Shown here in pieces: positions 43,894 to 52,959 of a stretch of 64,000 nucleotides of DNA (positions are counted from its first letter, which is position 1; each line of letters opens with the position of its first letter). Both the position numbers and the translations under genes were made by a program. The stretch is from a virus, in the IMG/VR virus record IMGVR_UViG_3300025110_000007, positions 26,221 through 90,220 of that record; one strand, 5' to 3'. A model generated the notes under the pieces. That model had not been told where the DNA came from, ran no database searches, and saw nothing but the letters and a program-made list of their open reading frames with translations.

Positions 43894-45612
43894 TCAAAAA
43901 CCACTGGTACTGTCACGGGCTTGTTGAAGTGGTGAGGCGGGTGGGCCTCGTTGCTGAACACTTCCTATTGGTGAGCCTGAGCCCGCTGTTTGGAAGTTTT
44001 GAGGGCTGGCTGGTCCACGGTTGCGAAGACCTACACCTTGTCCTCCGGGGTTCATTGCGGCCATACCTGCATTCGCTTGTCCTGCCAACGCCCCTGCGAG
44101 TTGTGGAGGAATGTTTCGTGTAGGTAAGGCACCGGGCTGACCCATACCGCCCATTGGGGGGCCTCCGCCTTGAGGAGCGCCGGGTGGCATTTCCTGCTTC
44201 TTGTAGATGAATCGGATGTCACGGCCGCCCTCTTCAATGAGTTCAGCCTGATAACCAAGTTGAGCCATACGCTGTGCAATGTTGACTTCCATCTCATCAC
44301 GACGCAAGCGTGTGACTTCGTCTTCCTCTTCGTTGGGATAAAGCGTGAGTTTCCAATCGTGAACATCCATCTCTTCCATCAAACGAGGGAACAGGTTCTC
44401 AGTGTACACTTTGTGTCCGAACTCAACAGCACGGTTGGTGACAAGGACTTGAAGTCCTTCGTTGTTCAATCCGCCAGATTTACCAGTGTCCATCATGAAC
44501 ACATTGGACACACCATAGAAAGCGGCCAGACGAGTTCTCATCTCATCACGCACAGAGATGTATTGCATCTCTTCCAGCGTGTCCATGAACTTAACCCAAT
44601 TGACACCGCCTCGGCCACCTTGGCTTTCGACAGCAATCTTAGGAATGTAGTGCGGGTCACGCTCAAGTTTCTCATCAACGCCTTTCCAGAACGACTTCAT
44701 TGATTCAACATTGTCAGTCGTAATCGAAATAAGACCTCTTGGGACACGGCGTTTGGAATATGCAGTGTACATGTAATTGTCCATAGCCGTAAGTGTCATT
44801 GCCTGACGCCACAGTGTGGCAACAGGGCTACGGCCGTACAACTTTGAAGGCTGGTACTTGCTTACATGCAACACTTCGCCTTCCAAATAATACTGTGACT
44901 TACCTGCGCCTGCTGTGTTGACATGGTGAACATCTTCCAACTCATGGCCACATGTTTCACAATTCTTATCCTGTTCCGAATATCCTCGGACTTGGTCACG
45001 GTGGAGGGGGCACACCTTGTACCGTCCACCACGAACACCACGCTTGTCAGCAACAATACGCATGAAGATAGGGTCACCTCGCAGAAGTTCTTTGATTCTG
45101 TAAAATTGAACTTCGTTGGTTTCTGGGTCAACATAGTACTCTTTGACCATGATAAGGAACGCATCATCAACAATGTTGAGGTCGTACTCAATCTCACGCA
45201 GAACATCCATGAAACGCTGTTCCATTGAATTTCGTTGGTCGATAAGCCACTTAGGGTACACAAGATTGTTAGGGTCGGGTTTTGACAAATCCATGGATTC
45301 ACAATCAACACACTGTTCAACATCATGTTGGTGCTCTTTGTCACACACATTGCACTTCATGTGATACGCCTTCTCCCAATAGTAGCCTCTGCGGAAAATT
45401 TCCTGCTGGAGGGTTGTGATAACTGTGCGGAGAATGACATTTTCTGATGCTACTGAATACAAAGCGGGGATGGTGATGCCCTGTGCGATGACTGGCTCTT
45501 GAATACCGGTGGTCCACAGCGGCATCTGTGGCTCAGGGGTACGACGGCGTCGGAACCTCTCGGATAAATTACTCAATGCTGTACGGACTCTGCCTTTTTC
45601 TTCTGCCATCAT
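43894..45612 (-). CDS. Portal protein with two zinc-finger insertions
   Basis: A 572-residue portal protein, the dodecameric ring through which DNA is packaged. Portal-like features: the IPALYSVASENVILRTVI N-terminal helix region, the LHVSKYQPSKLYGRSPVATL stretch, the SMKSFWKGVDEKL region, and the LAAFYGVSNVFMMDTGKSGG followed by NNEGLQ typical of HK97-type portals, then a Gly/Pro/Gln-rich tail. Unusually it has two zinc-like inserts: C87-x2-C90...C101-x2-C104 and C201-x2-H204...C218-x2-C221. GAGGTG precedes ATG 45612, which overlaps the upstream stop as ATGA; the frame open to 45627 is rejected for lack of a site. It follows TerL by one gene, the expected order. Confidence 0.92.
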   Translation of the reverse strand: MMAEEKGRVRTALSNLSERFRRRRTPEPQMPLWTTGIQEPVIAQGITIPALYSVASENVILRTVITTLQQEIFRRGYYWEKAYHMKCNVCDKEHQHDVEQCVDCESMDLSKPDPNNLVYPKWLIDQRNSMEQRFMDVLREIEYDLNIVDDAFLIMVKEYYVDPETNEVQFYRIKELLRGDPIFMRIVADKRGVRGGRYKVCPLHRDQVRGYSEQDKNCETCGHELEDVHHVNTAGAGKSQYYLEGEVLHVSKYQPSKLYGRSPVATLWRQAMTLTAMDNYMYTAYSKRRVPRGLISITTDNVESMKSFWKGVDEKLERDPHYIPKIAVESQGGRGGVNWVKFMDTLEEMQYISVRDEMRTRLAAFYGVSNVFMMDTGKSGGLNNEGLQVLVTNRAVEFGHKVYTENLFPRLMEEMDVHDWKLTLYPNEEEDEVTRLRRDEMEVNIAQRMAQLGYQAELIEEGGRDIRFIYKKQEMPPGAPQGGGPPMGGMGQPGALPTRNIPPQLAGALAGQANAGMAAMNPGGQGVGLRNRGPASPQNFQTAGSGSPIGSVQQRGPPASPLQQARDSTSGF

Positions 45613-46922
45613 AGCACCTCTTTCCAACTCATGACTGTTTCTTTGTCAATGGTCCAGTCGCCCATTTTTTTATCGAGTTTTTCAGGGTCATCCTTCCAAT
45701 TCTCATGCTGAACAAACAACCGCAGTTGCTCCTTGTGAATAGAACTATCCTCTTCTAAGCACCGCAAAGCGGCTTTTGCTTGAAGTTCTTTCAATTGTAA
45801 GTGAGGAAGGACTCCGTTGAGTACTTTTCGCACATCGGCCTTGGACTGAAAGTTGAGTCTGTGTACCTTACGCTTGCTGTTTTTACCAACGGTTTCATCG
45901 AGGCTTAGAGTGCCACAGCCCAATGTTTTCTGCAAACGCTCACAGTGGTAGCGACCTCTGTCACCAGTGGCCACGGCTGATGCCCGTACTTCGCCACGCT
46001 TGGTGATGAAGATAGAACCATCAGCATCGAAGAAACCAGCGGCATAGGCCCATGGGTCTTTGACAATGATGCCGTCTGTGGACAAGACAACATATTCGCC
46101 CCTGCGAGGTGCCTTGATGATGTCGACTTCTTCACCGTACATGCTGAGGAGTTTGGACATGCGGTTAGAATCAACTCGGCTTGCTCCCTTCTCAATCATG
46201 TTTGATGTGATGTCACGGGCACGCATGTGTCCCTTTTCTGACAACTCTTGCTTGGCCATTTCAAGCCAGCCCTTCTGTTCCTTTGTGAGCGTGTCGATTT
46301 GATGAAGGCCACTGCGCCACATTTTCTTAGCGTCTTGCCGCTGTTCCATTGCTGTGACCCAAGCGTTTTGCTCTTCTGGTCCCCAAACATCTTCAAATTC
46401 ATCAAGCATCTTGAGAGCATCGTCAGCAGATTCCCAAAGCATACAGGCCCTGCGCAATGTGCTTTCTCTTGACTTACCAAAAAGCCGAAGCGATTTGAGA
46501 TTCCTGTCGCTCAAGCCAAGGTTTCGTATGGTATCATGATGATGATGTGCCCAAGGGACAGCGTCAAGTGTTTTCTGTACTTCTTTGGATTTGAGTTCTC
46601 TGACACTATCGATGGCTTTGTCGATGTCATCTTTCATATCTTTCATGTGCCTTCTGGCTCGCTTGAAATTCTTGACGACTTCTTCTGCTCCCTTGCCAAA
46701 GTGACTGATGAACCACGAGTCGCCATTGGCTGGGAAATCGTAGTTCTCAACAAAGATTTCAGGCTCAGGTTGAGGAAGAGTCTGCTTTGCGATGGTAATA
46801 GCATCGATTGGCTGGTGCTTTAGCAGAGGATGTGCTGTCAATGCTGATGCGACAAGGCTGGTCAATTCATCACCGACATCCAACTGATAATAGGATGAGC
46901 CGACTGACAGCGAAGACCACAT
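45609..46922 (-). CDS. Winged-helix plus LAGLIDADG-domain protein between terminase and portal
   Basis: A 437-residue protein. The N-terminal ~230 residues are charged and helical with no family that I know. A segment near 235-290 (GHMRARDITSNMIEKGASRV then SKLLSMYGEEVDIIK) looks like a winged helix. Residues ~295-400 are a single-motif LAGLIDADG nuclease domain: AYAAGFFDADGSIFITKRGE with the key acidic residue kept, then RLQKTLGCGTLSLDE and the LNFQSKADVRKVLNGV helix region. Homing enzymes usually sit in introns or inteins; here the protein is in frame with the head operon and overlaps the portal start as ATGA, so it appears domesticated. GGAGTG precedes ATG 46922. It could be a packaging-linked nuclease or a virion protein. 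Confidence 0.87.
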   Translation of the reverse strand: MWSSLSVGSSYYQLDVGDELTSLVASALTAHPLLKHQPIDAITIAKQTLPQPEPEIFVENYDFPANGDSWFISHFGKGAEEVVKNFKRARRHMKDMKDDIDKAIDSVRELKSKEVQKTLDAVPWAHHHHDTIRNLGLSDRNLKSLRLFGKSRESTLRRACMLWESADDALKMLDEFEDVWGPEEQNAWVTAMEQRQDAKKMWRSGLHQIDTLTKEQKGWLEMAKQELSEKGHMRARDITSNMIEKGASRVDSNRMSKLLSMYGEEVDIIKAPRRGEYVVLSTDGIIVKDPWAYAAGFFDADGSIFITKRGEVRASAVATGDRGRYHCERLQKTLGCGTLSLDETVGKNSKRKVHRLNFQSKADVRKVLNGVLPHLQLKELQAKAALRCLEEDSSIHKEQLRLFVQHENWKDDPEKLDKKMGDWTIDKETVMSWKEVL

Positions 46923-46973
46923 AATTTTCACTCCTGCGTTAGTACTTTATCAGCATTTGGGTCCCTAATTCGA

Positions 46974-48479
46974 CTACGCAACAAAAATGTCATCTCCACC
47001 AAAAGTCGGGTTCGGCATGCTCGGGGCTCCGAGCATCCAAGAATCAAATCCGGGCATGTCGTCTTCCTCAAGCAACACAATGTTGCCACGGAATTCTTTG
47101 GTACCCCAGTTAGCAAGAGCGAGGCCCATAGCCAAGTCATCGTGAGAACCGACCGATTCTAATCGACCGGCATTGGTCATACCAAATCGACTGAGTTGGG
47201 TTTCTAACATACGGGTATGCTCCCTGCTCTTCTCGTCGCCCCAAGGTGTTTTGATTTGCCCTTGTTCAAGAGCAAGAAGCAACGACATGAACATGCTTTC
47301 CTTGCGCTGACGAGTGGTCATGAAGGTTTTGATTGGAATATCATCACGCATGTCTTTGAGTTCAGCCTCAAACATACGCTGGAAGTTGTTGCCTTCAAGT
47401 TCGATGAGGTCTGGTTGGAACCTGTTGTTGAGAAGGAGCATGCGCTTTTTCTGTGCCATACCTCCGAGTCCCTTTTCGTTGACCACATGCACGATTTGCT
47501 TGGTGTTGTCACCGGGGACGACACGCAGAACAACCATAGCGGTGTAGTCAGCGTTCTTGTCGGAAGCAATTGCAGGGTCCCAGCCAATGAAATGCTGACC
47601 GAAGATACCAGTGGACTCGCCGTTTTCATCGTACTCGTGCTCGGCATAGTCGAGCAGGGACAGGTTTTCGTCACGAGCGGACTCAAGCAACGACATTGGG
47701 AACATACTGGATGTATCGTGGATAGGTTCGCAGAGATACTCACGAGCGAACCTGATAGCAGGCATTGAGTTCTCACGCATCTTAAGTGCGTCTAAATCCC
47801 AACGCTCAGGCCAAAGGGCTTCGCCTTTGTCGTTGATAGCGGGGTATGTTTCGACTTGGAAGGTTTCTTTCTGTTCCAGTTCAGAGTACAGGTCATCGTA
47901 CGAAAACGGTGTACCGACCATCATCATGCGACCAGTGTGGTGCAGAACAGGGAGCAGGACAGTATAGAACCAGTCAGCGGCACGCTGGAGTTCGCCTGCG
48001 GTCGTACCCCAGAGAATATCGTCACAGACAACCACATCAGGGTGGAAACCACGAGTAGCACCACCAACGGACTTTGCCATCATACGGCTACCGTTGGTGA
48101 ACTCAAAGTAAGATTTAGCCCAAGGCTTGCCAGTAGGCTTGAGATGCTTGAGGATTTCAGTGCCCTCGATGTTGCCTCTAATGAAACGCATGTGTTCCAG
48201 CGTCTGTTCAAGAGAGTGTGAGAAAATCATGATGTGTGTCTTAGGTTGGAATGCGGCAATCCAAAGCGCATAGGACATGAAGAACACAGACTTGCCGTGG
48301 TCACGGGACGCTTTGACACAGTAGTACTTGTTGCCATTCAGTCCCTGTTCCCATGATTGGTGATGGTGGGAATAGTCGAAGCCGAGCATTTCTGTAAAGA
48401 AGTACTTGAACGACTTGGCTGACATCTCCCTGTCGATTTGAAGGACAAGGTCTTGCACGGCTCCCGGTTCGTCAGACAT
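46974..48479 (-). CDS. terL: Terminase large subunit
   Basis: A 501-residue DNA-packaging motor that uses ATP to pump DNA into the prohead and cuts it with its nuclease domain. Visible motifs: Walker A ASRDHGKS at residues 57-64, Walker B VVVCDDI at ~149-155, the motor's motif III-like VGTPF near 200, and the RNase-H-like nuclease with HFIGWDPA (first Asp), LIELEGNN and GSHDDLAMGLAL (last Asp). The length is typical. No intein is present. GTGATACC precedes the ATG. It follows TerS (52960-53670) at some distance rather than adjacently. Confidence 0.95.
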   Translation of the reverse strand: MSDEPGAVQDLVLQIDREMSAKSFKYFFTEMLGFDYSHHHQSWEQGLNGNKYYCVKASRDHGKSVFFMSYALWIAAFQPKTHIMIFSHSLEQTLEHMRFIRGNIEGTEILKHLKPTGKPWAKSYFEFTNGSRMMAKSVGGATRGFHPDVVVCDDILWGTTAGELQRAADWFYTVLLPVLHHTGRMMMVGTPFSYDDLYSELEQKETFQVETYPAINDKGEALWPERWDLDALKMRENSMPAIRFAREYLCEPIHDTSSMFPMSLLESARDENLSLLDYAEHEYDENGESTGIFGQHFIGWDPAIASDKNADYTAMVVLRVVPGDNTKQIVHVVNEKGLGGMAQKKRMLLLNNRFQPDLIELEGNNFQRMFEAELKDMRDDIPIKTFMTTRQRKESMFMSLLLALEQGQIKTPWGDEKSREHTRMLETQLSRFGMTNAGRLESVGSHDDLAMGLALANWGTKEFRGNIVLLEEDDMPGFDSWMLGAPSMPNPTFGGDDIFVA

Positions 48480-48483
48480 GGTA

Positions 48484-49434
48484 TCACGACCCTTGAACTT
48501 CGCTTTGATTCATAATTTGATTGAGTTGTCCCGCCGTTTCTTGACCTTGGTTCATCGTAGCAAATAATTCCTTGACATTCTCAGGTTGAACCTGAGTCCC
48601 TCCGTCTTGATGGATGCCCATTTCATGGTCAGATACACCTTGGTGTAGGAGAGGTTGGTCGCCTTGAGTAATTTGCTTATTAGTCTCAGGACTCAATGGT
48701 GCTACTGACCCCATCGAGCCGAGTGTTGGTGATTTATTAGGGCCGAGAGCATTGAATCCGCTGGCGGCGTTGACCTTTGCTGATGCACCGGGGGCTTGGA
48801 TAAATTCGCCCAACTGAGCGGACATTTCGGGGTTGCCTTGAAGTTGTTCCACAAGAGCAGGATGTGTCCTTGCAAGTTGCAACCCGAGTTTCTGTGCTTC
48901 CTTAGCCTCTAATTCCGCTTGTGCCTGTGCTTGTAAATCTGCTCTTTCACGGTCGGCCATGAATTTTGCTCTTTTACTGGGGCGGAAGCCCCCAAAGTTA
49001 GGATTTTCCCCTGCACCGTACAAGCCACTTTCGTCACTAAACATGACAGGACTGTAAGAACCTCCTGCTTCGACCCTGCCCATTCTCTTTTGTCGCTGTG
49101 CGGCGAGTTGGGCATTCTCTTGTTTTTCACCCTCATCGAGTTTGGCACGGGCTCTGCGTGTGCGACTAACTGTCGAGCCAGCAAGTCCTCGCCCAGCGGC
49201 ACTACCTTGCATTCCGCCAGCGTACATTGAACCCGCAAGTCCACCAAGTGAACGGTGAGAGCCTGTCAATGCTCCGAGTACGCCAACTGCGCCACCCAAT
49301 TTACCGCCTACATACTCTCGCTTTGTAGGCCCACGATTCTCACCGCTTTGTTTTCCGCCGACATCCATTACATAGGACATGTTGCCTTTGGTGTCCATCT
49401 GCATTGCCTTACGCACTCCGATTTTCTTACTCAT
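48484..49434 (-). CDS. Gly/Ala-rich, basic head-region protein, 316 aa
   Basis: A 316-residue protein of unknown family. The N-terminus (MSKKIGVRKAMQMDTKGN) is followed by a Gly/Ala-rich small-residue segment (GGKLGGAVGVLGALTG, GGMQGSAAGRGLAG) that could be a glycine-zipper membrane-active region, then a charged coiled coil (ERADLQAQAQAELEAKEAQK), then a disordered tail. Such a layout suits an ejected or internal virion protein. ATG 49434 overlaps the upstream stop as ATGA; a longer frame from 49494 is rejected. Confidence 0.82.
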   Translation of the reverse strand: MSKKIGVRKAMQMDTKGNMSYVMDVGGKQSGENRGPTKREYVGGKLGGAVGVLGALTGSHRSLGGLAGSMYAGGMQGSAAGRGLAGSTVSRTRRARAKLDEGEKQENAQLAAQRQKRMGRVEAGGSYSPVMFSDESGLYGAGENPNFGGFRPSKRAKFMADRERADLQAQAQAELEAKEAQKLGLQLARTHPALVEQLQGNPEMSAQLGEFIQAPGASAKVNAASGFNALGPNKSPTLGSMGSVAPLSPETNKQITQGDQPLLHQGVSDHEMGIHQDGGTQVQPENVKELFATMNQGQETAGQLNQIMNQSEVQGS

Positions 49435-51524
49435 GCGTCCACGCTCCCGAATGTTGCCTTGATGACTTTGACTGTGCTGAGGTCGACTGACCAATCTTTG
49501 GCCACCCGCTCCCAGTCGCCTTGTGAGTGGTAAATGCCGTGAATGTCCATGTTAGCAAGGCTGAGTTGCTTAGCAATGACACCGACATGCGTTGAGTTGG
49601 AAAGAGAATAGGATTGGCTGGGCGTAATGGATTTGACAAAGGTGTCATTGACTGCGTCGTGCATCTGCACACGCTCCATGGTTTTGAGGAGGTCGCTGAC
49701 ATGTCGGTCGTTAGAAGTGGCAAACAAATTATCTTGTGCTTCTTTTAACCCTTGTTCATAGGAGTCTTGTTGTATCGACTGGTCAGGTCTATTCATAGCC
49801 TGTTGAAGTTGTGCATCAGCGGCCGCATGTGCGGCATCTGCCGTTTCTGATATTCTTGCACCTTTGGTGTGAATAAGTCCTCCCCAACCTTCACTCGGAA
49901 GGGAATGCTTAGCGTGGTCTGGGTGATTTCTGTGAGGTTCGACAAACATTTCTCCGGTTTCTCTGTGTTCTTCACCCGCATGTCCTTCTGTTTGTCTAAG
50001 TGCGTCTGCCAAATGCCGAACCTCTTCTTCGTGCTCGGGTGTAATTATGTGCTTGTGAGTCCCCCTGCCTCCACCGTACTGCCAGTCACTTTCTCTAAGT
50101 TCAGCAAAAGCCTGTTCGTTTGCTTCGTCTTTTGGAACTCCTTCTCTGACCTTGTTGAAAGCCATCATAAGAGGTATTGCCATAAGATGCCTTGCATGCG
50201 TCAAACGACCCTTTGTGGTCTTGCCACGAGTGCTGACCTGATTAAGCAGTTTTTTGTATTCATCACTTTCTGTATCAACGCCATGATGTGCGCCCAATGA
50301 TTGCATAGCCCTATGAAAGGGTCCATTGGAAACCCGGCCAATACTCATCAATCCATTCATGTAAATAGTGTGAGCCAGATTATCGAGGTTGTAAGGTTGA
50401 CCGTCTGGGAATTTTTCAGTGGGCTTTCCTACTGGTCTTATGCCCTTTGCTTTGAGTTCTCTTGCAAGATTTGCAGGCTTATTAGTGCCACCACCGGGGG
50501 TTGTATTGTAAGCGAACATACCCTGTGGCAACCAAGGCAAAGCATCCAACGGGTGGAAATTTTCGATAACGCCTGATTGTACTGAACCATCAACCATTTC
50601 ATGAGGAAGATGACCACTACCTTCAACGAATTCTTGGCCTTTACGCCTATTCATGGTTCGGATTTTCTGAAAAGTCATTATTTCCAAAGGAACCTTGATT
50701 GAGTTCATGTAAGACAATTTTCTGATGTCTGGTATGATGCTGGGGTCAACCGGCGGGGAACCAAAGAGTCCATCTCTTTCGATAGTGGCGTTGAAAAGTT
50801 CAGCCTGTCCTCTCGACTCTTCCCACATGTGATGCAGACCTGCATCAATCCAAGCACCTTTGTCCGAATGTTCCATGTCAACATTTCCTTGATTCAGTGA
50901 ATAGTTCAACAAAGGCAAAGTGCCATCTTCAAGCGGAGTTGCGCCACGAACCTGCCGCTCGTGTGCCTGCGAAACCTTGTCGTGGGGACCTATGTGGTTT
51001 CTTCGCCATTCTGCACTATTGATGTCAGGCAAATTAGTTCCGTATTTTTTGTTGTGTTTTCTAATTGCGTTAGAAAATATATTTTCGGCCACTAACATAC
51101 CCAGTTGTTTAGGATTCTTTCCTGCCAAACGCATATTCATTGACTTAAACATGTCACCATACTGGTTCCCCAAGTGACCAATCATCGCATCAAGAGGATG
51201 GGCCGTTTCTGGCCTACCCTGTGCTCGGCCTTTGTCCACATGCTCGCTAAGTTGACCTGTTTCAAAATCGTACCCAAACGGAGGATGATGGACATGGTTG
51301 CTACCGCTTTCATCTGCGTCGAACTGGTTATACCAACCGTGCAGAGGATGGGCAGGGTCTTGCGCTCCCGGCGGATTGTGCAAAAGGTCAGCAGGTCCCC
51401 AGTGACGGACAGGTGCATTTTTGTGATAGAGCCCAAACGACTTGCGAATAGGAGTAGGTTGATTGGTACTAAAACCAGCCCTGCGCTGACTCAGTTGCTC
51501 AGAAGAGTAGTGAATCTTGAACAT
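49431..51524 (-). CDS. 697-aa His-rich protein, unknown, probable internal virion protein
   Basis: A 697-residue protein rich in His, Asn and Gly, with no motif that I recognise. It has HPLHGWYNQFD and NHVHHPPFGYDF near the N-terminus and is mostly helical later (EEEVRHLADALRQTEGHA). Vocabulary and His-richness resemble the 1920-residue protein, but I could not align them. It lies between TerS-side genes and TerL. The ATG overlaps the upstream stop (TGATG) with GGGAGGA seven bases before. Function unknown. Confidence 0.85.
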   Translation of the reverse strand: MFKIHYSSEQLSQRRAGFSTNQPTPIRKSFGLYHKNAPVRHWGPADLLHNPPGAQDPAHPLHGWYNQFDADESGSNHVHHPPFGYDFETGQLSEHVDKGRAQGRPETAHPLDAMIGHLGNQYGDMFKSMNMRLAGKNPKQLGMLVAENIFSNAIRKHNKKYGTNLPDINSAEWRRNHIGPHDKVSQAHERQVRGATPLEDGTLPLLNYSLNQGNVDMEHSDKGAWIDAGLHHMWEESRGQAELFNATIERDGLFGSPPVDPSIIPDIRKLSYMNSIKVPLEIMTFQKIRTMNRRKGQEFVEGSGHLPHEMVDGSVQSGVIENFHPLDALPWLPQGMFAYNTTPGGGTNKPANLARELKAKGIRPVGKPTEKFPDGQPYNLDNLAHTIYMNGLMSIGRVSNGPFHRAMQSLGAHHGVDTESDEYKKLLNQVSTRGKTTKGRLTHARHLMAIPLMMAFNKVREGVPKDEANEQAFAELRESDWQYGGGRGTHKHIITPEHEEEVRHLADALRQTEGHAGEEHRETGEMFVEPHRNHPDHAKHSLPSEGWGGLIHTKGARISETADAAHAAADAQLQQAMNRPDQSIQQDSYEQGLKEAQDNLFATSNDRHVSDLLKTMERVQMHDAVNDTFVKSITPSQSYSLSNSTHVGVIAKQLSLANMDIHGIYHSQGDWERVAKDWSVDLSTVKVIKATFGSVDA

Positions 51525-52957
51525 CAAGCGGTCCTCCCGCTACCTCGACTAACGAAAATATGACCGGACGCACCAGAGGACCTCATTTCATCGGCCTCTT
51601 TGTTGTCTGTGCCACCTTGTGGCTGAGTGGTTTCTCCGTCACGGTGACCCGCTTCGCCTTCCTTGGAACTGCCTTTGCCTGACGGTGGGGCTTTGTTTGT
51701 GCTGTCCTTGTTCTTGATAGCCCGCTTGAGGTCACGCAGAAGGTTGCGCAACTGGCTGATGTGCAGATAGTTCTCTGCGGACTTGAGGAGCATCCCCATG
51801 TCTTTGAGTTCAGACTTGGACAGTTCTCCTGCAAGTCGTGGCATTTTTCCTGCTCCCATAGGACCGGGAGCGACGGGTGTGCGCTGTTCGATGTTGTGAG
51901 TCTGATAGGGCATTGAGATGTTGCCTACATTTCTGCGAGCGGCACGCTGACCGAGGTTTTGTCGGTATTTACCGGGGAACAACTTGGATGGCTGTTTGGT
52001 TTTGTCACCCAAGTGAGACATTTCGACAGCCAATTCAGATTCAGTCAGGCCACCATGTTCAGTTCTTGGGCTCAAAGTGCGGGACTGTCGCTTGCTTCGC
52101 ATAGATGTAGCAAGGTCAGGTCGACGGCCGCCGGGTGGTCCTTGGAACACCGGGTTGTCGATGTCTTGTTGATTTCTTTTGAGCAACTGGTGAGCGATGT
52201 CGAGCGGCTCACTGCGAGTAAATCCTGTTGCAGGATTGAAAGGAATGCCTTGATTGGTGTAGGCAAAATCATCATCAAACGCCAAACCAACATCTCCTGC
52301 ACCGACAGTGCCTATGCCCTTACCAGTCACCACATTTGATTGGCGTTCATTTTGTCCGGGGTGAATCCTTTCGTCGATGTGCTTTCCTGTTCCCCCGCAA
52401 TGGTAGCAACTAACGGTTTGCGGAACTGTGATTGGTTCACCTGTCACTGGATGATATGTGTGTTGCATGCGTTCAATCATACCTTGCCCATTGCAAACAT
52501 CACAAATTTGGTCCTGCTTCAACAAACGGAACGCTAAGTCCATCGGCTCACCTGTGGCCAATGTATTCTGACCAAACGGTGACATGGCTTGAGCGCCAAC
52601 ACTGAAACCAACATCGGGGCTACCAGTTCCCACGGAACCGGTGATGTCACTAAGTTCCGCTTGATTCGCCATAGGCGTTTCTTCCATACCCTCCTCTTCC
52701 ATTTCTTCTGGTACAGGCATGTCTGGAGGCATTTCAGGTTCAGGTTCTTCAACGCTGACTTTGAGATGGGGATTGTCGCTGACTTTTGTTTCAGCATCCT
52801 TTTCTTGCATGCGCTTGTCTTTGAGTTCATCCACCTTCTCAGGAGAACCCTTGCCGTGCTTGTACGAATCTTCGTCATCAGCAGTGTACAGGTGGTCAGA
52901 CTCGGAGCGAGGAGAGTACATACGGGTGTCAGTTCCCGTTCCCATTCCTGCTGGCAT
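51524..52957 (-). CDS. Twice-tagged protein with DnaJ-type zinc finger
   Basis: A 477-residue, largely disordered protein with two recurrent tags: GEPMDLAFRLLKQ near residue 140 and SEPLDIAHQLLKRNQ near residue 250. The first is followed at once by a DnaJ-like zinc finger: CDVCNGQG, about 30 residues, then CYHCGGTG. The first 120 residues are acidic and Pro/Glu-rich; the C-terminus contains helix ELKDMGMLLKSAENYLHISQ and a Gly-rich tail ending SRGSGRTA. AGGAGGAT lies just before the ATG. The likely role is a multi-part cargo or assembly protein; no enzymatic motif was seen. Confidence 0.87.
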   Translation of the reverse strand: MPAGMGTGTDTRMYSPRSESDHLYTADDEDSYKHGKGSPEKVDELKDKRMQEKDAETKVSDNPHLKVSVEEPEPEMPPDMPVPEEMEEEGMEETPMANQAELSDITGSVGTGSPDVGFSVGAQAMSPFGQNTLATGEPMDLAFRLLKQDQICDVCNGQGMIERMQHTYHPVTGEPITVPQTVSCYHCGGTGKHIDERIHPGQNERQSNVVTGKGIGTVGAGDVGLAFDDDFAYTNQGIPFNPATGFTRSEPLDIAHQLLKRNQQDIDNPVFQGPPGGRRPDLATSMRSKRQSRTLSPRTEHGGLTESELAVEMSHLGDKTKQPSKLFPGKYRQNLGQRAARRNVGNISMPYQTHNIEQRTPVAPGPMGAGKMPRLAGELSKSELKDMGMLLKSAENYLHISQLRNLLRDLKRAIKNKDSTNKAPPSGKGSSKEGEAGHRDGETTQPQGGTDNKEADEMRSSGASGHIFVSRGSGRTA

Positions 52958-52959
52958 GC

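Noticed and set aside
45609-46922. Intein or intron interpretation of the LAGLIDADG domain
   Set aside because: TerL and portal are each intact, no splice-junction Cys/Ser or His-Asn motif is seen, and the domain is fused to unrelated N-terminal sequence in an ordinary operon gene.
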